A stretch of DNA of 33,546 nt from Bacteroidota bacterium (GCA_018266955.1 JAFDZI010000047.1:1-33546); one strand, 5' to 3'. Positions 9,405 to 18,160 are shown, numbered from the stretch's first letter. The notes: generated from the sequence alone by a model not told the origin. A program made the numbers and translations.

Positions 9405-10601
9405 ATGATATCTCCAGCTTATCTGCAACATCTGCAACAAGAATTACAAAACATTGATAACGAAGGACTTTATAAAAGAGAAAGAATCATTACTTCCCAG
9501 CAAAGTGCCGAAATTGTAGCCAATGGTAAAAATCTTTTAAATTTTTGTGCCAACAATTATTTAGGACTTTCCAATCATCCAGAAGTAATGAAGGCTTCCC
9601 AAGACATGATCGCTAGCCATGGTTACGGTATGTCTTCGGTAAGGTTTATCTGTGGAACTCAGGATATTCATAAAGAACTAGAACAAAAAATTGCTCAATT
9701 TTTAGGACTTGAAGATACCATACTTTATGCGGCAGCATTTGATGCCAATGGTGGGGTTTTCGAACCATTATTTACCGATGAAGATGCCATTATTTCCGAT
9801 GAGCTCAACCACGCTTCTATTATTGATGGAGTTCGTTTGTGTAAGGCTGCTCGATACAGATACAAAAACAATGATATGGCCGATTTGGAGGCTCAGTTAA
9901 TTGAAGCGAGCAAGAAAAATCATCGTTTCAAAATCATTGTAACCGATGGCGTTTTCTCCATGGATGGTATTGTTGCTAACCTAAAAGGTGTATGTGATTT
10001 GGCAGAAAAATATGACGCTTTGGTGATGGTGGACGATTCCCACGCTACTGGTTTTATCGGAGCAACAGGAAGAGGAACCCACGAAGCCAATGAAGTTATG
10101 GGTAGGGTAGATATTATTACCTCTACTTTGGGAAAAGCTTTGGGAGGTGCTTTGGGAGGTTTTACTTCGGGTAAAAAAGAAATCATCGATATGCTAAGAC
10201 AACGATCCAGACCTTATTTGTTTTCCAACTCTCTGGCGCCAGGGATTGTGGGGGCTGCATTGAAGGTGTTGGATATGATTTCGGAGAACACCACTCTAAG
10301 AGATACTGTGATGCAAAATGCCGAATATTTCCGTACAGAAATGAAGGCTAAGGGATTCGATATTCCTGATGGAGATGCTGCGATAGTACCTGTTATGTTG
10401 TACGATGCTCCTTTAGCTCAAAAAATGGCTGAAAAACTGATGGATGAAGGAATTTATGTAATCGGTTTCTTCTATCCTGTGGTGCCCAAAGGAAAAGCAA
10501 GAATTAGAGTGCAACTTTCTGCTGCCCATACTCGTGCACATTTGGATAAAGCCATTGCTGCATTCGAAAAAGTGGGTAAAGAACTGAATGTAATTGCTTA
10601 A
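9405..10601 (+). CDS. kbl: Glycine C-acetyltransferase (2-amino-3-ketobutyrate CoA ligase)
   Basis: This is a PLP enzyme that cleaves 2-amino-3-oxobutyrate with CoA to glycine and acetyl-CoA, the second step of threonine breakdown via threonine dehydrogenase. Its 398 residues equal the usual family length. The PLP lysine is K244 in [13 protein letters not shown]. Other fold-type I motifs are visible: [20 protein letters not shown], and DDSHATGF before the lysine. Close homologues include BioF (7-keto-8-aminopelargonate synthase), but the [17 protein letters not shown] signature and the length favour Kbl. It is a single gene with its own promoter and terminator. A threonine dehydrogenase partner is not in the window. 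Confidence 0.92.
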   Translation: MISPAYLQHLQQELQNIDNEGLYKRERIITSQQSAEIVANGKNLLNFCANNYLGLSNHPEVMKASQDMIASHGYGMSSVRFICGTQDIHKELEQKIAQFLGLEDTILYAAAFDANGGVFEPLFTDEDAIISDELNHASIIDGVRLCKAARYRYKNNDMADLEAQLIEASKKNHRFKIIVTDGVFSMDGIVANLKGVCDLAEKYDALVMVDDSHATGFIGATGRGTHEANEVMGRVDIITSTLGKALGGALGGFTSGKKEIIDMLRQRSRPYLFSNSLAPGIVGAALKVLDMISENTTLRDTVMQNAEYFRTEMKAKGFDIPDGDAAIVPVMLYDAPLAQKMAEKLMDEGIYVIGFFYPVVPKGKARIRVQLSAAHTRAHLDKAIAAFEKVGKELNVIA

Positions 10602-10622
10602 TCGCTTTTAATATAAAAAAAT

Positions 10623-10658
10623 AGAATTTCTATCGAGAATAGGAATTCTGTTTTTTTT
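10623..10658 (+). terminator. Terminator of kbl
   Basis: An 11-bp stem (10623-10633 with 10639-10649, one G-T pair) and a 5-nt loop CGAGA are followed closely by eight T (10651-10658). It lies 21 nt after the kbl stop. Confidence 0.85.
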
Positions 10659-10742
10659 AGTTTGTTTGAATTTTATCAATGCTAATTTTTAGCAGAAAAT
10701 ATTGAGATTTTCAGATAAAATTTAAATAATAAATGATTTTCA

Positions 10743-11186
10743 ATGGTCAAAAGAAATCTTTATTTTATCGTATTCTTTATGTTATGTTCATGTGCAACCT
10801 AGTACAACCAGTACATAAAATTAAACAACAATACCCGTGCTAGGCATGGGAAATGGAAAGAAGAGTATCCCTCCGATGATGGGGTATTGCAGTCCACTGG
10901 AAAATACAAATACGGTACTAAAATAGGAAAATGGAAATCGACCTTAAATGAGAAAATTTATCAAATCGATAGAATAAAAAATGATATAACCAAAACCAAA
11001 TTTTATTATTATGCTAATGGTAAAGTAAAGCAAATGGGACAATCCAGATTGGAGGTTACCGCAAACGAAAGCCATTGGTATTATTTCGGAGATTGGAAGT
11101 ATTTTAATGAAAAAGGAAAATTACTGTACCTGAAAAAATACGCTGATGGTAAAAAAATAGACAGTATTTCCTATATACAAAAGTAA
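10743..11186 (+). pseudogene. MORN-repeat-like lipoprotein interrupted by in-frame TAG
   Basis: Read from the ATG at 10743, the frame encodes a lipoprotein signal peptide (MVKRNLYFIVFFMLCSC, lipobox LCSC, lipidated C17). It then meets TAG at 10800-10802, codon 20, and continues open in the same frame to the stop at 11184. The downstream part (GKWKEEYPSDDG, GKYKYGTKIGKWK, YYANGKVKQMG, GDWKYFNEKGKL) has the spaced G-K-W and Y-x-N-G pattern of MORN or YwqK-like proteins. The intact protein would have about 147 residues. A single change (for example CAG to TAG) explains the break. The open 3' part could also begin at a TTG at 10887, but it would then lack its export signal. The hemJ start lies 5 nt downstream, so the two were probably cotranscribed. 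A sequencing error cannot be excluded. Confidence 0.75.
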
Positions 11187-11191
11187 CAACG

Positions 11192-11737
11192 ATGCTTTAT
11201 ACCCTATTAAAGGCTGTACACATTATCTTCATGGTATCCTATTTTGCAGGGATTTTTTATCTCGTGCGATTATTTGTCTATTATAAAGATACAGATGATT
11301 TTGAGGCCAATAAAAAACAAATCCTTAGAGAACAATATGTTTTTATGGCACGAAGGCTATGGAATATTATTACCGTTCCCGCTGGAGTCATTATGCTGAT
11401 TTGTGGACTTTGCATGATTTTTTTGAACCTTGGACTGATGCAATCTCCATGGTTTCATTTAAAATTGACTTTTCTTTTAGGTTTAGGTGCCTACCATTAC
11501 TGGTGCTGGAAGAAAGTTATACAACTTAAAAAATTACAAAATTCCGATTTACCTATAGCCAATATCAAACTTAGACAAGCCAATGAAATAGCCACTTTTA
11601 TCCTTTTTCTGGTCGTGTTTACGGTTATTTTAAAATCGAATGTTATCCAATACGGTTGGCAACTGCTATTGGGTTTTGTCGTGATTGTTGTGCTTATTAT
11701 GACCACAGTAAAGTTGGTGAATAATAAAAAGAAGTGA
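11192..11737 (+). CDS. hemJ: Protoporphyrinogen IX oxidase HemJ (CopD-like membrane protein)
   Basis: This is an inner-membrane haem-synthesis enzyme that oxidises protoporphyrinogen IX to protoporphyrin IX. The 181 residues contain four to five hydrophobic segments (about 4-24, 55-78, 85-104, 130-148, 153-172). The family landmarks are the early histidine in KAVHIIFMVSYFAGIFYLVR, RLWNIITVPAG, and WFHLKLTFLLGLGAYHYWCW. Length and pattern match bacterial HemJ. The start lies 5 nt after the stop of a broken lipoprotein gene, so it may suffer polarity. The stop codon sits inside the first unit of a 16-bp tandem duplication. No promoter of its own was recognised. Confidence 0.85.
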   Translation: MLYTLLKAVHIIFMVSYFAGIFYLVRLFVYYKDTDDFEANKKQILREQYVFMARRLWNIITVPAGVIMLICGLCMIFLNLGLMQSPWFHLKLTFLLGLGAYHYWCWKKVIQLKKLQNSDLPIANIKLRQANEIATFILFLVVFTVILKSNVIQYGWQLLLGFVVIVVLIMTTVKLVNNKKK

Positions 11738-11763
11738 TGAGGTGGTGAAGTGATGAGGTGGTG
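11732..11763 (+). repeat. Perfect 16-bp tandem duplication across the hemJ stop
   Basis: AAGTGATGAGGTGGTG occurs twice in direct succession (11732-11747 and 11748-11763). The first copy contains the last codon and the TGA stop of hemJ, and the second is in the 61-nt gap before gldF. The gain or loss of a copy would not alter the HemJ protein. Confidence 0.95.
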
Positions 11764-11798
11764 ATATTTATGAAAATAATTAATGAATTAAAATATTT

Positions 11799-12527
11799 AT
11801 GATAGCAATTTTTAAAAAGGAACTTTGGAATTATTTCGGAAATTGGTCTGCATGGGTAATCATCGGTGCTTTCAGTTTGATTTCTTCCTTATTTCTATTT
11901 TTTTTCGAAAATAATTATAATATTTTCGACATCGGTATGGCATCGCTACAGAGTTACTTTACTCTGGTTCCATGGATATTAATGTTTATTATTCCGGCTT
12001 TGTCCATGAAAACCATTGCCGAAGAACATCAAAGTGGTACTTTGTATTGGCTTTTTGCTCAACCCATCAAGATAAAAGATATTATTTTAGGCAAATTTTT
12101 GTCGGTTTGGTTTATAGGATTTCTTTGTATTATTCCGTCATTGGTTTATTTTTACACCGTATATGTTTTGGGAATTCCGGAAGGGAATGTCGATCTTGGG
12201 GCAACTTTGGGCTCTTATTTTGGACTACTACTGCTTATTGGTGCTATGACATCTGTGGGGATGCTGGCATCTTCGCTTTCATCTAATCAAATTATGGCCT
12301 ATTTATTGGGCGTTTTTATGTGTTTTATTCTCTATTTCGGAATAGAACAACTGGCAAGTTATAAACTTTTGGGTGGTGCCGATTTTGTGCTACAAAATAT
12401 TGGATTTTACCAACATTTCTTGGCATTTTCCCGAGGATTGGTGGATAGTAGAGATGTATTTTATTTCCTTTTCATCATCACTTTGGCTTTGGGATTGTCC
12501 AGTTATTTTGTTCAGAAAAAAAAATAA
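11799..12527 (+). CDS. gldF: Gliding motility ABC transporter permease GldF
   Basis: This is an inner-membrane permease of the GldA-GldF-GldG ABC transporter of gliding flavobacteria. Its substrate is unknown. The 242 residues carry six hydrophobic helices and the ABC-2 type motif SMKTIAEEHQSGTLYWLFAQP followed by KIKDIILGKF. The stop is 39 nt before gldG, so the two form an operon. The ATPase gldA is encoded separately at 23820-24530 on the other strand. There are 61 nt after hemJ with no obvious terminator, so read-through from hemJ is possible. Confidence 0.9.
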   Translation: MIAIFKKELWNYFGNWSAWVIIGAFSLISSLFLFFFENNYNIFDIGMASLQSYFTLVPWILMFIIPALSMKTIAEEHQSGTLYWLFAQPIKIKDIILGKFLSVWFIGFLCIIPSLVYFYTVYVLGIPEGNVDLGATLGSYFGLLLLIGAMTSVGMLASSLSSNQIMAYLLGVFMCFILYFGIEQLASYKLLGGADFVLQNIGFYQHFLAFSRGLVDSRDVFYFLFIITLALGLSSYFVQKKK

Positions 12528-12566
12528 AAACCCTTTAGTTTTAATAATTATTGAATTTTTCAGAAA

Positions 12567-14228
12567 ATGAATAAACAAAAAACGATATTATTGGCTGTTT
12601 TAGCCGTCTTGTTATTGGGTATTTTGGGAATTTTTAAATTCAGAATAGACCTAACACAAGAAAAAAGATATACCCTGACAGACAATACAATGAAAGTATT
12701 GGAGTCAGTAAAGAAACCCTTAATGGTGGATGTGTATTTAGAAGGTGAATTTCCGGCAAGCTTCAAGCAACTACAAGGTGAAACCAAATTTATGTTGGAA
12801 GAATTCCGTAGGGCAAACCCGAAAATCGACTTTAAATTTATAGACCCTATCAAAAATAAAATTTCCAGAGACACTCTAATGGCTATGGGAATGCAACCCT
12901 CTATGTTGGCCGATTTTAAAAATGGCAAAACATCGGAAATTATTTTATACCCCTATGCGATTATCAAATACAACAATCAGGGAGTTTCTATTCCTTTGGT
13001 TGTGGAACAACAAGGACTAAGTTCTTCGGATCAGTTGTTAAAATCAGTTGAAAATCTGGAATATAACTTGGTGTCCAACATCAAATCATTGGTGGAACAA
13101 AAAAAGAAAAATATTGGGGTAATCATCAACCATGACGAGCTGAGACCCGATGAATTTGATGGCTTTATGCGAATGGCTTCGGAAAATTATAAAATTTTCC
13201 CAATTATACCTCAAAATGAAACCGAACTGACAGCAGCGGATATCCCGAATCTTAAAAGAACTTCTGCATTGGTGATTGCCAAACCAAGAAAAGCTTTTAC
13301 CGATGGTGAAAAATTAATCTTGGACCAATACATTATGAACGGTGGCAAAACTCTTTGGATGATTGATGCCGTGAATGCAGAAATGGATACCCTTACCCGT
13401 GCCAATAAAATTATGGCCTATCCTGTGGATCATAATTTGACCGATTTTTTATTTAATTATGGGGTAAGAATTAATCCTGCCTTGGTGAAAGATGTACAAA
13501 GACCAGCTTTACTTCGTTTGGTCACTGGACAAGTGGGCGGAAATAATCAATACACCAGTTTGCCTTGGCCTTATTTCCCTTTGGGAATTGCTGATCATCC
13601 GAATCCCATAACCAAAAGTATCAATCCCGTTAAGTTTGAATTTCCTACTTCTATTGATACTTTAGGAAGAAAAGGCGTAAAAACCAATGTCTTATTTGAA
13701 TCGAGCCCCAAAACACTATTGAAACAAGTTCCGAATTATGTGGATTTAAAAGAAATAACCACAGTGGATAGTTTGGGACAAAATGAAAAACCTTCAACTC
13801 CTAAAATATTCGCGGTTTCCTTGGAAGGTAAATTTGCCTCTGCCTATGCCAATAGAAGTGAGAAGAATGCATTTCCTGGTTTCAAAGCCCAAAGTCCTGA
13901 AAATAAAATGGTGGTAATTGCCGATGGTGATGTGGGTAGAAATAAATCCTTCCGTGGCGAAGCATTGCCTTTGGGAATGGACATGCTCACCAACCAACAG
14001 TTTGGAAATGAGCAATTTCTAAGAAATGTTTTGGATTTTCTGTTGGACGATAGTAACCTCATGCAACTTCGAAACAGAAATATAGAAGCCCGGTTACTGG
14101 ACAGACAAAGGATAGATGAAAGTAGAAATAATTGGCAGTGGTTCAATCTACTGACTCCACTGGTTATTTTGGCTGCTTTAGGAGGCGTATTCTTTTGGTT
14201 TAGAAAAAGAAAATTTTCGGCAAAATAG
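12567..14228 (+). CDS. gldG: Gliding motility ABC transporter auxiliary protein GldG
   Basis: This is the partner of GldF and GldA, with a large periplasmic domain held by two membrane anchors. The 553 residues start with a membrane helix at about 6-24, followed by the ABC-type transport auxiliary (GldG/IFT52-like) domain. Visible signatures are RIDLTQEKRYTLTDNT near the N-terminus, VDVYLEGEFPASFKQLQ, and FIDPIKNK. The C-terminus has DSNLMQLRNRNIEARLLD and a last membrane helix at about 525-545 before a basic tail. The gene follows gldF in an operon and ends at a strong bidirectional terminator. Confidence 0.92.
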   Translation: MNKQKTILLAVLAVLLLGILGIFKFRIDLTQEKRYTLTDNTMKVLESVKKPLMVDVYLEGEFPASFKQLQGETKFMLEEFRRANPKIDFKFIDPIKNKISRDTLMAMGMQPSMLADFKNGKTSEIILYPYAIIKYNNQGVSIPLVVEQQGLSSSDQLLKSVENLEYNLVSNIKSLVEQKKKNIGVIINHDELRPDEFDGFMRMASENYKIFPIIPQNETELTAADIPNLKRTSALVIAKPRKAFTDGEKLILDQYIMNGGKTLWMIDAVNAEMDTLTRANKIMAYPVDHNLTDFLFNYGVRINPALVKDVQRPALLRLVTGQVGGNNQYTSLPWPYFPLGIADHPNPITKSINPVKFEFPTSIDTLGRKGVKTNVLFESSPKTLLKQVPNYVDLKEITTVDSLGQNEKPSTPKIFAVSLEGKFASAYANRSEKNAFPGFKAQSPENKMVVIADGDVGRNKSFRGEALPLGMDMLTNQQFGNEQFLRNVLDFLLDDSNLMQLRNRNIEARLLDRQRIDESRNNWQWFNLLTPLVILAALGGVFFWFRKRKFSAK

Positions 14229-14283
14229 CTCAAAAATTAAAGACAGTTAATTTAGCGTTGTCTTTCTTAGTTTTTGTTTAAAG

Positions 14284-14322
14284 AAACCCCCCATCGAATA
14301 ACTCTTTCGATGGGGGTTTTTT
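14284..14322. terminator. Bidirectional terminator between gldG and frr
   Basis: A perfect 10-bp GC-rich stem, CCCCCATCGA/TCGATGGGGG (14288-14297 and 14307-14316), has a 9-nt loop. It is flanked by A on the left and six T on the right. It lies between the convergent gldG (+) and frr (-) genes. The + strand has the better T-run; on the - strand it is followed by TTTCTTT. Confidence 0.9.
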
Positions 14323-14341
14323 ATATAGAATGAATAAATCC

Positions 14342-14896
14342 TTAAACCTTCAAGATGTCAGCCTCTTTTATTTTGAGGTGTTCATCGCAAAGTTTTACAT
14401 ATTTATCCGTAAGTTGTTGTATTTCTTCTTCAGATTTTTTAATTAAATCTTCAGAAATGCCTTCTAATTTTTTCAATTCTTTCATTCCATCTTGTCTGGC
14501 ATTTCTTACTGTAACTTTGGTTTGCTCGCTTTCTGCTTTGGCTTGCTTGGCCAATTCTTTTCTTCTTTCTTCGGTTAATGGAGGTACACTAAGAATAATA
14601 TTATCCCCATTATTAGAAGGAGCAAAGCCAAGATTGGAGTTTATGATGGCCTTTTCAATAGCATTAATGGCGGTTCTGTCCCAAGGTTGGATAGAAATCG
14701 TCATCGCGTCCGGAATGGATACATTCGCTACTTGATTGAGTGGAGTAGGAGCACCATAATACTCTACCATTACATCTTGCACCATAGAGGTAGAAGCTCT
14801 ACCTGCACGGATTTTTTGAAAAGCATGTTCCAAATGTTTTATTGCAGCATCCATTTCTTGCTTTACCATATTGGTAATAAGAGATAATTCTTCCAT
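14342..14896 (-). CDS. frr: Ribosome recycling factor
   Basis: The cytoplasmic factor RRF, with EF-G, splits the post-termination ribosome. The 184 residues match the family length. The sequence shows the N-terminal helix MEELSLITNMVKQEMDAAIK, then LEHAFQKIRAGRAS, YYGAPTPLNQVANVSIPDA, and PPLTEERRKELAKQAK with the conserved NARQDGMKELKKL. It follows pyrH by 36 nt on the same strand, the usual pyrH-frr operon order. The terminator at 14284-14322 closes the operon. Confidence 0.97.
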   Translation of the reverse strand: MEELSLITNMVKQEMDAAIKHLEHAFQKIRAGRASTSMVQDVMVEYYGAPTPLNQVANVSIPDAMTISIQPWDRTAINAIEKAIINSNLGFAPSNNGDNIILSVPPLTEERRKELAKQAKAESEQTKVTVRNARQDGMKELKKLEGISEDLIKKSEEEIQQLTDKYVKLCDEHLKIKEADILKV

Positions 14897-14932
14897 AGGA
14901 GTATATTCAAATTTTGTTTAACTAAATTATTT

Positions 14933-15640
14933 TTACAAATCAACCAAAGTTCCGATGTTTTCTCCGCTGATGAGTTTTTCTAAATTACCGGTTTTGTTCA
15001 TGTCAAAAACAATAATAGGGAGTTTGTTTTCGTGGCTTAAGGTAAAGGCCGTCATGTCCATTACTTTTAAATTCTTTTCGAACACTTCATCAAAGGTTAG
15101 TGAATTGTATTTTACGGCGTTTTCATTTTTTTCTGGATCGCTGTCGTAAATTCCGTCCACTCTGGTTCCTTTTAGAATAACATCTGCATCTATTTCTATG
15201 GCTCTAAGTGTGGCGGCTGTATCGGTAGTGAAATAAGGGTTGCCTGTTCCTGCTCCAAAAATAACCACTCTGCCTTTTTCCAAATGTCTAACTGCTTTTC
15301 TTTTGATGAAAGGTTCTGCTACTTTATCCATTTCTATGGCACTTTGCAAACGCGTCATGATGCCTGCATCTTCCAAAGCACCTTGTAGTGCCATTCCGTT
15401 AATCACTGTTGCCAACATTCCCATATAGTCACCTTGCACACGATCCATTCCTTTGGCAGCTCCAGCAAGACCTCTAAAAATATTTCCTCCACCAATGACA
15501 ATGGCAACTTCACAACCTTTATCTACTACTTTTTTTATTTCTTCGGCGTATTCTTTCAGCCTATCGTTGTCGATTCCGTATTGTCTGTTTCCCATAAGGG
15601 CTTCACCACTGAGTTTTAGTAGGATTCTTTTGTATTTCAT
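14933..15640 (-). CDS. pyrH: UMP kinase (uridylate kinase)
   Basis: This enzyme phosphorylates UMP to UDP for pyrimidine nucleotide synthesis; bacterial PyrH is hexameric and UTP-inhibited. The 235 residues begin [16 protein letters not shown], with [47 protein letters not shown] and [12 protein letters not shown], all PyrH landmarks. It is the first gene of the pyrH-frr operon. The best upstream -7 element lies about 150 nt before the start, leaving a long leader that contains a 28-codon open frame. Confidence 0.97.
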   Translation of the reverse strand: MKYKRILLKLSGEALMGNRQYGIDNDRLKEYAEEIKKVVDKGCEVAIVIGGGNIFRGLAGAAKGMDRVQGDYMGMLATVINGMALQGALEDAGIMTRLQSAIEMDKVAEPFIKRKAVRHLEKGRVVIFGAGTGNPYFTTDTAATLRAIEIDADVILKGTRVDGIYDSDPEKNENAVKYNSLTFDEVFEKNLKVMDMTAFTLSHENKLPIIVFDMNKTGNLEKLISGENIGTLVDL

Positions 15641-15690
15641 ATATAGATACTTATTGTATTTTATTGGTCATTTGGAATCGTCATTCTTCA

Positions 15691-15777
15691 TTAGTGTTTA
15701 TTTCTAAAAAACTTGTAAATGGCGATTTCATATAATGCTCTAGCGTTTATCTTATTGTCCAATTCTAACAAGGACAT
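15691..15777 (-). CDS. Possible 28-codon leader ORF upstream of pyrH
   Basis: An ATG at 15777 begins about 6 nt after the predicted transcript start. It opens a 28-residue frame (MSLLELDNKINARALYEIAI, then YKFFRNKH) that stops 50 nt before the pyrH ATG. It could be a regulatory leader peptide or a chance ORF. No similarity is recognised, and a frame of this size is not rare in AT-rich DNA. Confidence 0.25.
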   Translation of the reverse strand: MSLLELDNKINARALYEIAIYKFFRNKH

Positions 15778-15789
15778 TTAACTTTTTTG

Positions 15790-15797
15790 CAAAGATA
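15790..15797 (-). promoter_or_regulatory. Promoter -7 element of the pyrH-frr operon
   Basis: On the minus strand this reads TATCTTTG, an exact TAnnTTTG. It predicts a transcript start near 15783 and a leader of about 143 nt. A weaker candidate (TAGAATTG, one mismatch) sits nearer the gene at 15760-15767. No -33 element was found. Confidence 0.45.
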
Positions 15798-15858
15798 AAC
15801 ATTAGAACATAATAAAAAATAACGAAAGACATTTAACTAAAAATATTTTATTAATTAT

Positions 15859-15888
15859 TTTGATAAGAATGAAAAAGAATTATTTTTG
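15859..15888 (+). promoter_or_regulatory. Promoter of porQ (TTTG-N18-TATTTTTG)
   Basis: TTTG at 15859-15862, an 18-nt spacer, then TATTTTTG at 15881-15888 match both halves of the Bacteroidota promoter. The predicted start near 15895 lies downstream of the ATG at 15869 and upstream of the TTG at 15914, so it decides the start of porQ. Confidence 0.7.
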
Positions 15889-15913
15889 CATCTATTATAT
15901 AATACAACCACCA

Positions 15914-16903
15914 TTGAAAAAGCTTTTTATACTGCCTATATTGTCCTTCAGCATTACTGTTATGGCACAGACCGGAACCACAGTGTATAACTTTTTGAAT
16001 ACACCAGTATCCGCCAGACAAGCGGCTTTGGGTGGAAATGCTATTTCAATTACCGATTACGACCCTGCTTTTGCGGCCTCTAATCCTTCATTAATGAATA
16101 AAGAAATGGACCGTAAGATTGCTTTGAATGCTGCGATGTATCTTGCCGATTCCAAATACGGAACAATTTCCTTCGTTCGTGATTTAGAAAATGGACATTT
16201 GGTAAATATCCATGTTCGTTATATGGATTATGGAAATATGACCAGAACCGATGAAAGTGGCTTTGAAATGGGTAGTTTTTCAGCTGCAGATGTAGCCATA
16301 GGTGCGGGGTATGCCTATCAGTTTGAAGATGAATGGACCGTAGGTGGAAATTTGAATTTTATTACCTCCAAAATAGATACTTATTCCTCTATGGCAGTTT
16401 CTGCCAATGCTGGAATTACTTACCACATCGACAAAAGAGGAGAATCTGCCTCTTTGGTTTTCAGGAATTTTGGCTATCAGTTTAAACCATTTAACGGGGA
16501 AAGAGAAAAAATGCCTTTCTCTGTAGATTTGGGCTACACCCGTAGGTTAGAGAAATTTCCTTTGGCTTTTACCATTACAGCGCACGATTTACAAATGTTT
16601 GACATTTCTTCTCAATTCAATAATAATGGACAAGAAGTAGGCTTTTTCCGAAAAGTATTGGATCATGTTTCTCTTGGCGTGGAATTGTTTCCGGAACGAA
16701 ATTTTAATCTTCGACTTGGGTATAATGTGAAGAGAGGAAATGAATTGGCGGTTTTGGACCAAAGAAGCTTTTCGGGTATTTCTGCCGGAGTGGGGATGCG
16801 ATTTGGTGCTTTTCGTGTAGATTATACTCATGCACGCTACCATAGTGCTGCTAACTTAAATCAAATCGGAATTATCTACGATTTTACGGGAAATAAATAT
16901 TAA
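15914..16903 (+). CDS. porQ: Type IX secretion system protein PorQ
   Basis: PorQ is an outer-membrane beta-barrel of the PorV/FadL-like group. In the type IX attachment complex it helps anchor or process cargo with PorU, PorV and PorZ. With the TTG start at 15914 it has 329 residues and a textbook signal peptide (residues 1-18, KKLFILPILSFSITVMAQ after the initiator). The mature part starts TGTTVYNFLNTPVSARQAAL, then GGNAISITDYDPAFAASNPS, both typical of PorQ, and ends in alternating barrel strands (GMRFGAFRVDYTHARYH). An in-frame ATG at 15869 would add 15 residues before the signal peptide, but it lies in the promoter spacer. Confidence 0.88.
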   Translation: MKKLFILPILSFSITVMAQTGTTVYNFLNTPVSARQAALGGNAISITDYDPAFAASNPSLMNKEMDRKIALNAAMYLADSKYGTISFVRDLENGHLVNIHVRYMDYGNMTRTDESGFEMGSFSAADVAIGAGYAYQFEDEWTVGGNLNFITSKIDTYSSMAVSANAGITYHIDKRGESASLVFRNFGYQFKPFNGEREKMPFSVDLGYTRRLEKFPLAFTITAHDLQMFDISSQFNNNGQEVGFFRKVLDHVSLGVELFPERNFNLRLGYNVKRGNELAVLDQRSFSGISAGVGMRFGAFRVDYTHARYHSAANLNQIGIIYDFTGNKY

Positions 16904-16955
16904 AATTTTCCAATTTTCAACTTGATTTTCCTGAAAAAATAAAGAACTTTGTAGC

Positions 16956-17636
16956 ATGAAAAAACCTGTCATTGCCATAGATGGCTATTCGTCCACTGGT
17001 AAAAGTTCCATATCCAAAGTAATTGCTAAAAAACTAGGATTACTTCATTTGGATACGGGTGCATTGTATAGAGGAATAACATATTATGCTTTAATCTTTT
17101 GTAAAAACCCTGATGGGTCTATAGATTGGGAACAATTGTTCAAAGATTTTTCCAAAATTCACTTAGATTTTCAAAAAGTTGGTGAAGAACTTCTTCTTAA
17201 CTTAAATGGAAAAGATATTTCTGTCGAAATAAGAACACAAGAAATTTCCGATCTTGTGAGTATTGTAGCCAAGCAGCCCGAAGTAAGAAATTTTCTATTG
17301 AATACCCAAAGAAATATTGCCCAAAAAGGAGGAGTAATTATGGATGGGAGAGATATAGGAACAGTGGTACTGCCCAATGCAGATATAAAATTTTTCATGA
17401 CGGCCAGTATTGTCGAAAGAACCAAAAGAAGATTCCACGAGTTGCAAACTATGGGGATAGAAGCCCAAGTGGAAGAAGTGATGCAAAATCTAATAACCAG
17501 AGATAAAATAGACAGTGAAAGAGAAATAGCTCCTTTAAAACAGGCAGAAGATGCCATACTGATTGATAATAGTAGGATGGACAAAAAACAAACCATAGAT
17601 CTTATGCTTTCCTATATACAGAAATTGGGTTATTAA
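16956..17636 (+). CDS. cmk: Cytidylate kinase
   Basis: This cytoplasmic enzyme phosphorylates CMP and dCMP with ATP. The 226 residues show the P-loop AIDGYSSTGKSS at 6-17, the substrate motif DTGALYRGITYYA, MDGRDIGTVVLPNADIKFFM, and the lid region with RTKRRFHEL and RDKIDSEREIAPL. It starts 52 nt after porQ with no terminator between, so it could be read from the porQ promoter. A weak element (TTG-N19-GAACTTTG, 16922-16951) would give an almost leaderless transcript and is not called as a feature. Confidence 0.95.
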   Translation: MKKPVIAIDGYSSTGKSSISKVIAKKLGLLHLDTGALYRGITYYALIFCKNPDGSIDWEQLFKDFSKIHLDFQKVGEELLLNLNGKDISVEIRTQEISDLVSIVAKQPEVRNFLLNTQRNIAQKGGVIMDGRDIGTVVLPNADIKFFMTASIVERTKRRFHELQTMGIEAQVEEVMQNLITRDKIDSEREIAPLKQAEDAILIDNSRMDKKQTIDLMLSYIQKLGY

Positions 17637-17677
17637 TATTTTTGATCATAATATAATCGAAATTGAGCGTTTATTTT

Positions 17678-17708
17678 TTTGAAAACTGGTATGTTTATTG
17701 TACCTTTA
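17678..17708 (+). promoter_or_regulatory. Promoter of the YtxH/holin-like gene set
   Basis: TTTG at 17678-17681, a 19-nt spacer, then TACCTTTA at 17701-17708 (one mismatch at the final base). Transcription would start near 17715, about 38 nt before the ATG at 17753. Confidence 0.55.
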
Positions 17709-17752
17709 TATAAAGTTTTAAAATCATCATTAATCATAAAATTTATACTAAA

Positions 17753-18136
17753 ATGGCAAAAAAAGGAAATAATTTGACTGGGGTATTAGCAGGATTATTG
17801 GCAGGTGCTGCTGCTGGTGTAATTTTGGGTATGCTGTATGCTCCTGAAGAAGGTAAGGAAACCAGAAAAAAATTAAAAAAGAAAGCAGGAGAGATTAAGG
17901 ATCAAGCAGTAGATCAGTATGGAAAAGTTTCGGAAATAGCCAAAGATCGCTATGCAGATGTTTCTGAGAAAATGAAAGATCAATACCAACATATCTCTTC
18001 TACTTTTAAAGATACGGCTTCTACTGTTGCCCACACTGTAAAGGAAAGCTATGATAAATACAAAGACCGAGCAGTGGATACAGCAACCAGCATAGCCAAA
18101 GATGTTGAAAAGAAGTTGGATGGGATGAAGTCATAA
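17753..18136 (+). CDS. YtxH domain-containing protein
   Basis: This is a 127-residue protein of unknown function. It opens with a glycine/alanine-rich membrane helix at about 8-29 (GVLAGLLAGAAAGVILGMLY) followed by APEEGKETRKKLKKKAGEIK, the YtxH signature. The rest is a long, highly charged amphipathic stretch of repeated D-x-Y/K-D segments (DQYGKVSEIAKDRY, EKMKDQYQHI, ESYDKYKDRAVD) resembling LEA-type or apolipoprotein-like helices. It precedes two small membrane-associated genes with a probable terminator in between. YtxH relatives are linked to general stress in other bacteria; the role here is inference. Confidence 0.85.
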   Translation: MAKKGNNLTGVLAGLLAGAAAGVILGMLYAPEEGKETRKKLKKKAGEIKDQAVDQYGKVSEIAKDRYADVSEKMKDQYQHISSTFKDTASTVAHTVKESYDKYKDRAVDTATSIAKDVEKKLDGMKS

Positions 18137-18160
18137 CCATCAAGGATGGAGTAAATATTA

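Noticed and set aside
13844..14233. Antisense open frame of 129 codons within gldG
   Set aside because: It is a shadow frame, serine/leucine-rich as expected from reverse-complemented coding sequence.
16922..16951. Leaderless promoter for cmk (TTG-N19-GAACTTTG)
   Set aside because: The -7 element has a mismatch at its first base and the start would fall in the coding sequence; read-through from porQ is simpler.
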